Shown here piece by piece: positions 42,239 to 53,300 of a stretch of DNA of 64,000 bases (position 1 is its first letter; each line of letters starts with the position of its first letter). The DNA lies in the NCBI GenBank assembly GCA_033064195.1, contig JARBJD010000045.1:124001-188000 (forward strand), in the 5' to 3' direction. Source of the stretch: Blattamonas nauphoetae (lineage: Eukaryota > Preaxostyla > Oxymonadida). Both the position numbers and the translations under genes were made by a program. The notes below the pieces were generated by a model. That model ran no database searches and had not been told where the DNA came from. It saw nothing but the letters and a program-made list of their open reading frames with translations.

Positions 42239-42364
42239 ATGGTTTGGTTTGCGGGAACGATTGGGATTCTCTCTCGCCAGTCTCGCTCGCTGGTCGCCAC
42301 ACTCTCCTCCTTCGCCGTCTCTCTCGCACTCCTCGTTTGTGGAAGGCAATGCGTCAATGCCTAA
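42239..42364 (+). CDS. Small membrane-segment ORF after array copy 9 (41 aa)
   Basis: MVWFAGTIGILSRQSRSLVA followed by TLSSFAVSLALLVCGRQCVN and a final A. It starts about 100 bp after the copy-9 stop. Nearly identical through residue 18 to the copy at 18307. Confidence 0.38.
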   Translation: MVWFAGTIGILSRQSRSLVATLSSFAVSLALLVCGRQCVNA

Positions 42365-42369
42365 AAGAA

Positions 42370-43150
42370 TTCCACTTTCTTGAAAATGATATTTGCATCA
42401 TTCTTTTATCATTGTTCTCTGAAATACCTCTCTCTTGATGGTTGACAGCAGGAATGTGATTTTGGAATATCTGTGCCATCGGCGAGGAGGGAAGGTCGTG
42501 TCGAGATTGGTGGAGCACCGAACTCGCCAGCGGCTCGGGCATCGCGAAGAATGCGGCATTGGCGTCGCATGCCAGTCGATATCTGACGTGCAGCGAGTGA
42601 TGTTGGAGTGCTTGTTGGAACGAGCATTCGACTCGGATTGACTCTGCTCGACGTGAACTACAACGTTGCCGTTATGTCGATCCTCAACGCTTGGCTTTCT
42701 CGGACAAGCGAATGCACGAGGATGTCATGAGAGACTGGATTGATGTGTTGGATGCAGCCAGCATGAAGAACGATCGCAATGATTAGATGGGAAATCCGAA
42801 TCGATTCCACATCACAATTCGTCCTCCCTGACTCTTTAAAAATACAGAAGACCCAAAATGTTCCTTGATCCACCCCAACCACTCCATCGTCCTTATTCCG
42901 CTCGAATCGGTGGACGACATTGTGCCCGCATCCCACCATCCATCCACCTCTGAACTGTTGAGATGTGGGACGAAGCAAGGAAGAGCATCAATTCTTCAGG
43001 ATTCTCCGCAGATCGTCTCGATTTGTGCAGAGAAAAGGCGGAAAGCAGGACATGGATGTGTGAAGCTTCGGACTTGAGAGTTGGTTGTGTGTGTTGATTC
43101 CAAGCAGACACCGTCGACTCCATAACAGTGGAGTGAAGGGAGGAAGAGGC
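42370..43150. other. Spacer without a supported gene
   Basis: Contains a stretch near 42400-42440 and 42810-42860 that recurs at about 62750-62880 (ATACCTCTCTCTTGAT and CAGAAGACCCAA landmarks), so it is a dispersed array spacer. No gene seen. Confidence 0.4.
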
Positions 43151-43159
43151 ACTGTTAGG

Positions 43160-44600
43160 AACAACGACTCTCTTCGTCCATCTCGATCATCTCGACACGC
43201 TGTTCGCACTCTGTGGCGCTCAGCTGCTTCTGTTCTCGCCGATCTCGAAGTCGACGATTGTCTGACAACTCTGAATGGATCCGACAGCACTCGTTCGAGT
43301 TCTCTGCATCTCAAATCGCTAACATTCACTTCTCGTCGCCAACACCGCACATTCCGCTCATCTGAGTTCGGCGTATCCAAACGACATCATTCGAACACAC
43401 TCGCATGTGCGTGGGTGATTGGTTTGTACGATGAGACCGACAACTCCAGACGAGAGGGATCGTGAACTGCTGCTTCTCTCGTCGTGTTCATCCTCATTTG
43501 AGATTGTGAACATTCCACGCTCGTCGTGAACACTTCTCACTTCCCCTCCTCCCCCACTCACTGCATCCTCTCTCCTCGTCTGCTCCGTCGACACTGCCTT
43601 CTCTTTGTCCTCCATAGCTGTCAGCTCGCTCACTCCATGCTCTGTCTGTTTGATCGTCACTCGCTCACCAACGATGCTGTTGAATGATGTCGAGCGATGG
43701 AACTTCGCTCTCCTCGCATTCGCAGTTTGTCGATCAGACACACTTTTGCGAGTCGTCGTGTCCGTTTGTGAGTGCACTCATCGTCGAATGGACTCTTTGG
43801 TTGGTTGGGCAGCTTCGATGTTCACATTTGGACTGAAACTGAAGGGAGAACAAGAAAGAACACAAGTGATGCCTGATTGAGCTGCTCCCCGTCTCTGGCG
43901 CTCAGCTGCTTCTGGTCTCGCCGATCTCGAAGTCAGCGATCGTTCTAACGACTCCGAATGGATCAGACAGAGCTCAGTCGAGTTCTCGGCATCTCGAATC
44001 GCAACCCTTCGGTTCTTCGCCTTCCACACAACACGACGTTCATCTCAGTTCAGCGTTTCCAAACGACATCATTCGAACACACTCGCATCTGTGTGCTTGA
44101 TTGGTTTGGTGCGATGGGACGGACAACTCCAGACGAGAAAGAACGTGACCTGTTGCTTATCTCGTCGTGTTCATCCTCATTTGAGATCACAAGCATTCAA
44201 CACACATTGTGTCCATTCACCCTTCCCCTCCTCCCCCACTCGCCTCCTCCTCTCTCCTCGTCTCCTCCCTAAACACTGCCTTCTCTTTGTCCTCCATGGC
44301 TGTCGACTCGTTCATTCCATGCTCTGTCTGTTTGATCACCGCTCGCTCACCAACGATGCTGCTGAAGGGTGTCGAGCGATGGAACTTCGCTCTCGTCTCA
44401 TCATTTGCAGACAGAATGCACTGCAAACAGGATTCCGAGAAGTCTTTTCTCTTCCGGAGTGCGATGTGGAGAACCACTTGGACTTCACCCTCACTCGACC
44501 CAACATCGTTCCCTTTCTCTTTCTTCGGTCTCTCCGCCGCGTCGTCTGTTGCACTCGCTGTGCTCTGACTTGCCGCTCTGCCTGCCCACGCTGGATCTGT
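43160..44600. repeat. Tandem duplication of a unit of about 730 bp
   Basis: 43200-43890 and 43895-44600 align throughout; landmarks are GGCGCTCAGCTGCTTCTG and CGACATCATTCGAACACAC. Frames on either strand are interrupted in one or both copies, so I do not call a gene. Some plus-strand stretches resemble eroded beta-helix or signal-like segments of the large receptor family. Confidence 0.6.
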
Positions 44601-45300
44601 TGAGGTTGGAGTTGTTGTTGGACGACAGTGTTCGATCAGATTAGCTTGTCACTCAAAAACAACCATCCCGCTCAAGCATTCTGGCTCTCACTTCGCAGAA
44701 ATCACTTCTCTGATCGTCGTTGTCTGCTGCTCTCCTCAAGCAACGATTGTGTCGGTTCACTCGCTGCCCCTCTTTCTCGCGATCGCCATTTGTCTCTCGT
44801 CGTTTTTGGACGCGTGGTGGATTGTGGATGTGGTGGAGGAATGATGGATGCCAGCAGGAATCCTGAAAATGAAGAAATGAAGTTGGCATGCGGACGATGT
44901 CTTTTGGGTCGCTGAGAGCGAAGGTGACACTCGCTTGTCCCAAACTCTTCGCCAGAATGCTTCCAGAGCACAATTGTGCGATTGTCCTCAGCTCGCCCCT
45001 CTCCCCGTCCTTCGTCAGTGATGGTGTTGTGTTTTGAACGAGTCGACCGAAGTTGATGCACACATCATCGTTGTGAACATCGGAGAAGAGGCACTCTTCC
45101 GTCAGTCTGACAGGAGTCTTCTTGTTGGGTCCTTCCACAGAGCGACACAATGACATGCACACAAGCGAAGCCAGAACCACTCTGTCACACATTTGTGTCG
45201 TTGTTTGAAACGACTTGTTCTCATCAATTGCTCGTTCTCCATCCAAACTTCCTCATGATTTATCGAGTATCTTCCTTATCATGATATTATTCTTTATTTC
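44600..45300. other. Spacer with unassigned open frame
   Basis: A 197-codon minus-strand frame (44653-45246) lacks recognisable motifs and has no paralog here. I leave it uncalled. Confidence 0.3.
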
Positions 45301-45355
45301 TTCATTTGCGATGAGTCTTTCGTCTCAATCACTTTCTTTCACGCGATTGTTTTCT

Positions 45356-45368
45356 GACCCATAACGAA
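45356..45368 (+). promoter_or_regulatory. Conserved element (GACCCATAACGAA) of array copy 10
   Basis: Last base differs from the consensus; 24 nt before the ATG at 45393. Confidence 0.5.
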
Positions 45369-45392
45369 CGATTGAACTCAGAAAGAAACAGA

Positions 45393-46458
45393 ATGACTGC
45401 GATTGACAGGACGATTAACCCATCCTCGGATTCTCCTTGCCTTGGTATCTCTTTCCACAACTTTTCATCTCCTGTAGATTGTGATGCTTTCCTGAAGTGG
45501 GGTGAAGAATCTCTTGAATCTGAACACGAACAATCTGTTGTCTTTCGGTCCCTGGTTGCCACATTGAAGTTGCAGCCTGCACTTGATGACTCTCTGGAAG
45601 CTAAAGCCGTTAAATTTCTGGGAATCTGTGAATCTGGATGATGAGGAATCAGTCGATGATTTCCTCGGCACATTTGGGCCAACCGCTGATGATTCGTTGA
45701 CAGACTTCGTACAGTCGATTGTGGTGCTCGTATCTTCACCCAATCGAGCAATCACCACAGCAGCAATGGAGTTGATGGAGAGTCTAACCTTGTGGTGTTC
45801 AGCCCGAGTTCTCTATCCCCTCATCAAAGCTGATCTTTTCCCTCAAATCATCAACACCCTCAATCCACTGTCACTTTCATTCTCAGAAGGAGTCGATATG
45901 CACACCAACCTCTTGAAAACCATCACCAATTCACTCTGGCTCGCAACACCGTTTGGTCTCGAACAACTCGAGATTGAAGATGACAACCAACAACAAGCTG
46001 TTCCCGAGACGATTCTGAAGCAAGTTCTTGTGCCTTCGAGGCAGTATATTTGTCATTTCTGCATGAACCACTAGTCGATCGTCGATGGAGACCTACCAAA
46101 TGAGTTGATGACGATCCTTGCCCGACTCCTCGAATTATCTCCGTATTATCAACCGACAATGGACTTTGTTCTCAATCTGCCTGTCGTTCTCACGATCACA
46201 AGTTGTGTCACATTCTTCGAAGATGATCGCTCAATCTGGAGTTTTCTGTATGAAATGAGCAATACTCAACGGAAATGGAACTTACAAAGAGGAGAAGTGC
46301 GAAAGATGTGGAAGTCAATGCTTCGAATGTTGAGAATGGAAGGCTTCGAAGATGCGATTGAACAAAAGCTGCAGAACGACCAAAATTCTCAATCAGGACA
46401 ATGGGTTGTTGACAGCTCGATCAGATGGAACATCAAGACGGGCATGAACATTGCATGA
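45393..46458 (+). pseudogene. ARM-like array protein, copy 10 (one frameshift, one stop)
   Basis: The 5' part (MTAIDRTINPSSDSP to LEAKAVKFLGI) shifts frame near 45620. The middle part (SVNLDDEESVDDFLGTF to QYICHFCMNH) ends at a TAG at 46072-46074, where paralogs read CVNRYSI. The remainder then continues in the same frame as SIVDGDLPNELMTILARLLE to NIKTGMNIA at 46458. Apart from these two lesions the gene is well preserved, so loss is recent or one lesion is a sequencing error. Its C-terminal part and 3' flank are near-identical to copy 11, on the other side of the large receptor gene. Confidence 0.8.
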
Positions 46459-46860
46459 CTTGAATGGAATGGACGGGATCCAGCGAAGACTCGAACTGTT
46501 TCTCGATTGAATGAGAGAGAACACCGTTGACTAATCGATCAACTTGAACTTCAAACTTGGAATGAACTTGCAGAACTTGCCGCAACTGGTTCGGGAACAC
46601 TGGAACGCCACCACACTCTTCGCTCTCCACACTCAACCATCTCCCGCCCCTCTTCCTCGTTTCTCCCGATTTCAACACCACTCTCGCTCTCTCGCTCTGT
46701 TGTGTTTTGATTTGAAGAGTGATTGACTCATGACGAAGGATTGTCGAGCAGATGTGGGACTGACTCGAACACTCTTCACCACTCTTGACTCACACCCTGA
46801 TCCTCCTTCCCCTCGTCGGATAATGGATTTTCTTTGATTTTACAGGCATTGTCCATGGAG
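46440..46860. repeat. 3' flank duplication, copy 1 (left of the large gene)
   Basis: Matches 59400-59815 closely in the same orientation. The pair brackets the entire large gene as direct repeats about 13 kb apart. Confidence 0.75.
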
Positions 46861-47255
46861 ATGGATTGGTTTGTTTCTGCTCCCCATGTTGGAGCTTCGA
46901 GTTTCAGCCAATTCTTCAAGAACAGGTTTCAGGTTCAATAAACTGGCATCGGGGATTGCCTCAGCAGGACATGTCAATCGGAAGATGGAAACGGTGAATG
47001 GGATCACAAGAATGAGATGATGAGACATTTGAACAATACACATCGTTTGTGACAAATTGATCGGCTCATTATTCGGAATTCATCACGGCGTTGATAGTCT
47101 CGCACAATGGTGAATAAACTGGAGGTTCGAGAAGAAGCCTTCACATATATGTCGGAGTTTTATGAGAGATTTTGCCATTTGTTGAGTCCTCATCTTGAAT
47201 CGCTTATCCGAACATCTCCAACAAAGGGTATGATCCTCCATTTAATCGACATCCA

Positions 47256-50200
47256 ATGTCGACCATCTTTATTCATGTCCTTTTCACACTATTTATCCAT
47301 CCACTCCTCTCACACATACCACCCGCATCACTTCCGCTCTCGCATATCCTAACCGACAAAACACCATTTTTCTCAAGTAATTCAGAAGGACCCTCTCTCA
47401 TCCGACTCCCATCAGGACAATTCCATGCATGTGAACACATGATCCAGTCAACCATCTTGAATGTTGAGGGAAGTTGGAGTACCCTCGTTCATTCGTCTGA
47501 AATTGAACCGCCGAGAAACAGTGGAAACAAGTCAGAAATGAAAGCAAAGCACACCACGGACGAACGATCATCAATATTGGTGGTGGTGAACAGCACAGTT
47601 TCGCTTTTGTCGCTGAACTTGGATGTCCGAAATGGCGACGCGATTGTTTGCCGAATCCGGTCGTCGACGCTGGCCATGTCGAGATGCACGATTCTTTCGG
47701 GGAGCATGTGCTCACCACTTGCGGTAGGGACGAAATCAGGGGATTCGAGGACGTCGATCTTGTTGTCGAGCTGCTCTCACAAATCGTCGCTTCAGAATGC
47801 GGTGTTCCCTCTGGTTGCCCTTGAATCTGCCCCAACTCCCCACTTTCGTGATTTTATGAGCAATTTTGAAGATGGTGCAGCACAAGGTGCCGTTAGTGGA
47901 GTTTGTGTGACGTGTTCGTCATTTTCGCTGATTGATGCCTCTGTTGCCCTTGGAACCGGCCCTCTGTTCGATTTCGGAAGAATCTGTGAACACCCCAACG
48001 GCGGGAACACGAAATTGATCGAAACCTCTCTTGTCCACTCTCGCCTTCTGAATGCCTCAAGTTCGCCCTCTCCCGACCTGTCCCGGTTGGACCCGACGGA
48101 TCAGCGACAATCACTGATCGGCGTGGAAGTGCGTGGATGTGAGAACCATCTCTACGGGACAGCGTGCAAAGACATGAACACTGGGGGAAGCATGAGCTGC
48201 CTGAACTCGTCGTTCTCTCGCTGCTCGACCGCTCTCGAACCTTCCTCAACCCTCCCAGCAATCGCTCTCCAACACCGCACCGGCGCCGAGCAGAAACTCT
48301 CCTTCAACGCTCTGACTGACGCAACAACCATCCTCATCGCCCGCTGCACATTCCACTCGATGGCATCGACAAGCCACGGAGGCAGCCTCTGCTTCAATTC
48401 AGTTTCGGCTTCTGTGTCAATCTCGGAGTGCTCGTTCGTCGACTGTCACGCTGATGTGTTTCTTTCTGATGGCGGGGCGGTCTTTTGCTCGACGTCAGCG
48501 GACTCTGCGTCGATCTCGCTGATGTCCTCCTTCTTCTCCAACTGCAGTGCTCACCGCAATGGAGGCACTGTCCAAATCGATCCCAAATCAACATGCACAG
48601 TCTCTACCAACGTCTTTCTCGCCGCTGAACAGAAATCCAGCTATGGAGGCTCATTGGGCTTCTTAGCACCAGGGAGTGATCTTCGAATCAGTCACAACTT
48701 GTTCCAGAACGGAACGTCGTACAAAGGAGGTTGCCTTCTCATCAACTTAGCCGATTCCCAAACACCTGCCCACATCGCATTTTGTGTTTTCAAGTTCGGT
48801 CGTGGCCCTGGCAGTGGATGTTACATCAACAAGGGAACAAACCCAGTCACTATCACACACTGTGAGTTCGTGAAGGGCTCTGGGTCGCATGGAGGAGGGA
48901 TATATTTAAACACATGCTCTGGACAAGTCAATGTGATGGATTCGCTGTTCGACGAGTGCAATGCATTAGGCGGAGGAATCTTTGCTGAAAAAACTCTTTC
49001 ATTCTTATTCCAACGACTGAAGTTCAGAGAGTGCACAGGGGTGACTGGGAAGGATGTCTATCTCTGTGATGTTACAAGAGATCGGGTAGTCGCTTTGAAT
49101 ATGATCACAGAATGCGTCTCCACTTCTGGAACCAACAATCTGTATTTCTTAGCTAACATTAAGTTTGACAACGATCTCATCCCACCAACATCATCGATTG
49201 TTGTGCCAGCGAACAGTATCGAATTGCTCATGTTTGTGGATAAGAATGACGTGGGAGGGAATTTGACAGTGGACATGAATAAGAAAGTTGAGGGGAAGAT
49301 GCTTGTGGTTTTGGAGAGCGATGATTATTACGAAAAGCCGAACGAGGACTCTCCTCCAGCCACGTCTCGCCTGTTCGTGTTCGACTTCCCAACACCCTCA
49401 TATGAGAGCACGCTGCCCTTTTGTTTCAACGAGTGGAACCTGCTACAGTATGACTCGCATTATTCAGTCTTCGCTAGTCTTGCTGGAGTGAGCCTCACCG
49501 ACTATTCGACAATCGTCACGACGCCAAATCCTCCTCGTATTGTGGAAGTGCTGACAGAGCTGTCGGAATCTGATCCCAAAAATATGGCATTTCAATTGAA
49601 AGGCAGAAATCTCAAGTCTGGGAACTTCACAGTGAAGCTTAAGAACTTGCCAGATCTTTCGATTCGAGTGAAGTTCACAGGCCAACAAACATCATCAGAA
49701 TCGCGAAACATGTACTCGTCGACGGTTGGAGTGCTGTTGTTTGGATCGGGAAGCAAGCTGACATTCGACACAGAATATGAAATCGAATCAGTTGTGAAAG
49801 ACAGCGACTCTTCTCTTCTGATTCTCGATCCTCCTCGCCTCTTCTTCACAACTCCAAATCCTCCTCGCCTCACCGCATTGGGCGAACCGATCATCAGTCA
49901 CAACTTGGATCAATCTACGCTCACGATCTCTCTCTCTGGATGTGAAATCCCGCCTGAACAATACTCGATGAATGTGTCGCTGGTTGGAGGCGGATCATCT
50001 GTCAATATCACGCTCAACGCGTCGTTCTCGTCGGAAGAGAGTGGAACGGCAACAGCGATTGTGTTTGATGCAGACAATGGAGATGTGGATCTCTTGTTTG
50101 GTTCGGAATACTCGATTGAATCGTTGTGGAATGAGAATGGCTCGATTTGGATTCCATCGTCTCTGACGATTGTTGTTCCGTCGAGTCCTGGGATTGTTGA

Positions 50201-50315
50201 ATCAGTTGACTCGGTGTCGCTGAACGACGCAAAGACGATTGTGACGTTGACACTTTGTGGAACAGACTTTCATTCTGGGCCAACACGTGTTGTTCTTTTG
50301 GAAGGATCGAACGAG
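47256..50315 (+). CDS. Receptor gene segment 1: signal peptide, beta-helix, Ig-like modules
   Basis: 1020 codons without a stop. Residues 1-20 form a hydrophobic signal sequence. Residues about 60-640 contain irregular repeats typical of a right-handed beta-helix (pectin-lyase-like fold), for example GGSLCFNSVSASVSISECSF, GGAVFCSTSADSASISLMSS and GGGIYLNTCSGQVNVMDSLF. From about 720 onwards there are beta-sandwich-type modules beginning TTPNPPRIVEVL, TTPNPPRLTALG and VPSSPGIVESVD, each about 110 residues. The segment ends after EGSNEV at the AG|GT insertion site. Confidence 0.85.
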
Positions 50316-53300
50316 GTGGGTGATTCTACAGTGGGGAAGGCAAAACTGCAACGCTGACAGAAGCGTCCTTTTTCCATTTTGCCTCCATTTCACGATTTTT
50401 ATCCATATGATCGTTTCAGAAAATAAACGCTGAGAAACAATCTTGTTGACGTGACGAGAAAAAGAAACAACATGGTTTGATCTTCCAATCATTCTCCTCC
50501 AATCGCGTCCAGTCGCTCTTCCTTTCACAGTTTGACTTAATACACTCTTTCAAACTGTTTTTCAAATTTCTTCCACAATCAGACAAGCTATTCAGCCAGA
50601 TTCGACAATTGTAACTGTTCAGCCAATTCAAGGTGTTTATTGTTTTTGTGTTCATCTTTGTTTTGAACATCTGACAACAATCCTGCTATTCTCAGAATTT
50701 CTCTCTCACCAGACAAGAATAGCAGTCAAGCTGAAGTGAACACGACTCATGCCGACAGTTCCCATCAAGTTGCTTTTCGATGGAACCAAACAAAACTCCA
50801 CGTTTTCATGGTATGTCCTCACTTTTTCTCACCACTTTTGTACTGAATGTTTTCCTCTCACCTTTCTCTTGCCCTGCTTTCTTTCTCTCTCTCAACTATA
50901 GCTGAAATTGTTCCTGCTTTGACACATCTCGAAACTATTTCTGTCGGAAATATGTCTCACAGTCGAATCAGATAATTTTGAGGATCACCCCGGACGTCAC
51001 AGAAGAGTTTTCTGTGCGAACAGGAAAAAACAGGATCTTTCGATATTCGAGTCAATTGACCTTTCAGCTCCGAATCCTGACTCAAGCATACCTTGTCTGA
51101 GATTATTCTGTCATTCAATTGTCAAACTCCGTTTTGAAAGCAGAAAAGGCAACTTCAAAAATACAGCGACTGTTTCACACTCTTAAACTCGAAAGAAGGG
51201 ACAAAATAGCGAGATATGTGAGAAAGATACCAATTTACATTTGTCCGTTTCTTCTTTTTAATCCATTCAAAAGGATAATGCCATTGTGGATTCTCACTTT
51301 TAACTTTTCCCCCTTTTCTCAGTTTATCTCTCCATTTCGACATTTATTTTACTTTTATCTGTATTCTTACCGAAATTGTTTGCGTAAGTCGAATTGAGCA
51401 ATAAAAACGAGTTTATCCGACTGAGATCCGATCTCACCCCAAGTGGTCATTTTGGGTCCTCACAGACCAACCAGGCTGTTTTGACAGCGAGCGTCCAAAG
51501 GAGCACTTACCAACTCTCCAAGGAAGAAAATAAACACAGTATGGTCTCCCTAGCTTTCTCATGTGGGCGTTGCAGTTTAATCTTCCGCACTGTAAATGAA
51601 ATGTTACAAAAGACTATGGTGCGTCTCAAAAAAATAATTTTTGTAGAATTAGCTGTCAGGAGTTTTCAGGACAGAAAAGTGTAAAATTTTGGAGATTTTG
51701 TTTTGATCGCGTTCGAGAGAGCCCAATTCTGATTGGGGCTTTTTTTCACATTTATTTCCCCAAAACGTGCCAGAAAATCAACCGATGGTGTAAAACGATA
51801 TAAAATTACGGAAATGTGAGAAAAAAGCGAATCGAAAGCACGAATCATTCAAAAAGTCTTGAAAAATACTGGGTTGACTTCCTCGCATCAGAGAGGCAAT
51901 ATCTTCATAAAGTAATCCAAATATGTCCATATGGTATGTTTGAGGCGAATTTGTGAATGGATATCTTTTTTGAGGGTTACAAAAGAAGAGGGAGGAAGAT
52001 CAGAATTCACAAGTCAACTGTTTGAGGGGAAGAACGGGATCACCAGATCTGAATGAGAAAGTTGAAGGAAAAGAGTTGGAAAAGCTCAAAATTGCAATCA
52101 ATCAATGAGATGTCAAGTTTCGTTGTTGGATCGAAGATGATGGAAACAAAGACTTGGAAAGCGAAGATGAGAATATATATACTGTTCAAGCGATGGTTTT
52201 CCGCTTCAAAGTTTGTGTTAAAACGAGATACTTGAACAGGTTTGGAGGTATAGACAAGTCTGGGTGAAAAATGTCGACTGAATGCAGAAATCAGAAGCAA
52301 AAGAATGTATGAAGAGTCAGAAGGACAAAAAAACACCTTCATCATGTCGAGGGGAGGAGAATATGAGCGCTCTGAAAATTGCAGAGAGTTTCTGCACGTC
52401 TGGCAGAAGAAAATACGCGGGTAACAATTCATTTAGAATCACCCAGGTGAACTCGAACGACGATCTTTCTGTCAAAAATGAGACACACTGCACTGTCTCG
52501 TTCGCAGCAGGATGGACTCAATCGTCGTCGACAGTTGCTTATGGCCAGTCTTTTTCTGTCAAATCGGTTTCATCGTCGTCGGCATCGTTCCTCGTCCGAT
52601 CATCAGTTTTGGTGAACATCCCCAACGCACCATGTGTGACGAACATCTCCTGCACACTCACCACAAACTTCACTCATTTTGAAGTCACAATTTCGGGATC
52701 TGCTCTCCCAACGTCCGGAACATACACGACTCGTCTGAGTTCCTCTTATTCGTTTGATGTGACGTTGTCGGAGGGTGTTTGGAAGTCAGAACCAATTGAA
52801 GGAAACGCGACGAATGGTCTGCTCTTCAACAGCGCCTACACACTCTCCTCCATCTCGCGAGGGAGCGACCAGATTCTTCTGAACACGACATCGTTCTCGA
52901 CACCAGCTGGACCGACATTGTCGAATGTGTCGTGCTCTCTCGACTCATCAGATTTGTCGTTTGCTGTTCTGACATTGTCTGGATTGCGAATGCCCTCGTC
53001 GTCTGACTACAAACTGACAGTTGTGGAAGATGGAGGATCGACGGAGGTGACACTGGATGTGTCGTTCACGTCGTCGACCGATGGAAATGGGAGAGTTGAA
53101 GTGTACTCGAAAGAGAACACTCTGCAATATGGCCACTCGTATTCAGTCATTTCTCTGTTTCTTGGATCTCTGTCGATCTCACTCCCCTCTCCCATCACCT
53201 TCAGCACTCCACCAGCGCCGATTCGTGTTGAGGATGCGAAAGCCGCACTGAACGACATCCGAACCGAAGTGGTTGTTGAGCTAAGCGGGATGTCGTTTAT

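Noticed and set aside
44653-45246. 197-codon minus-strand frame as a gene
   Set aside because: No motif, no paralog in the window and no start context; left as unassigned spacer.
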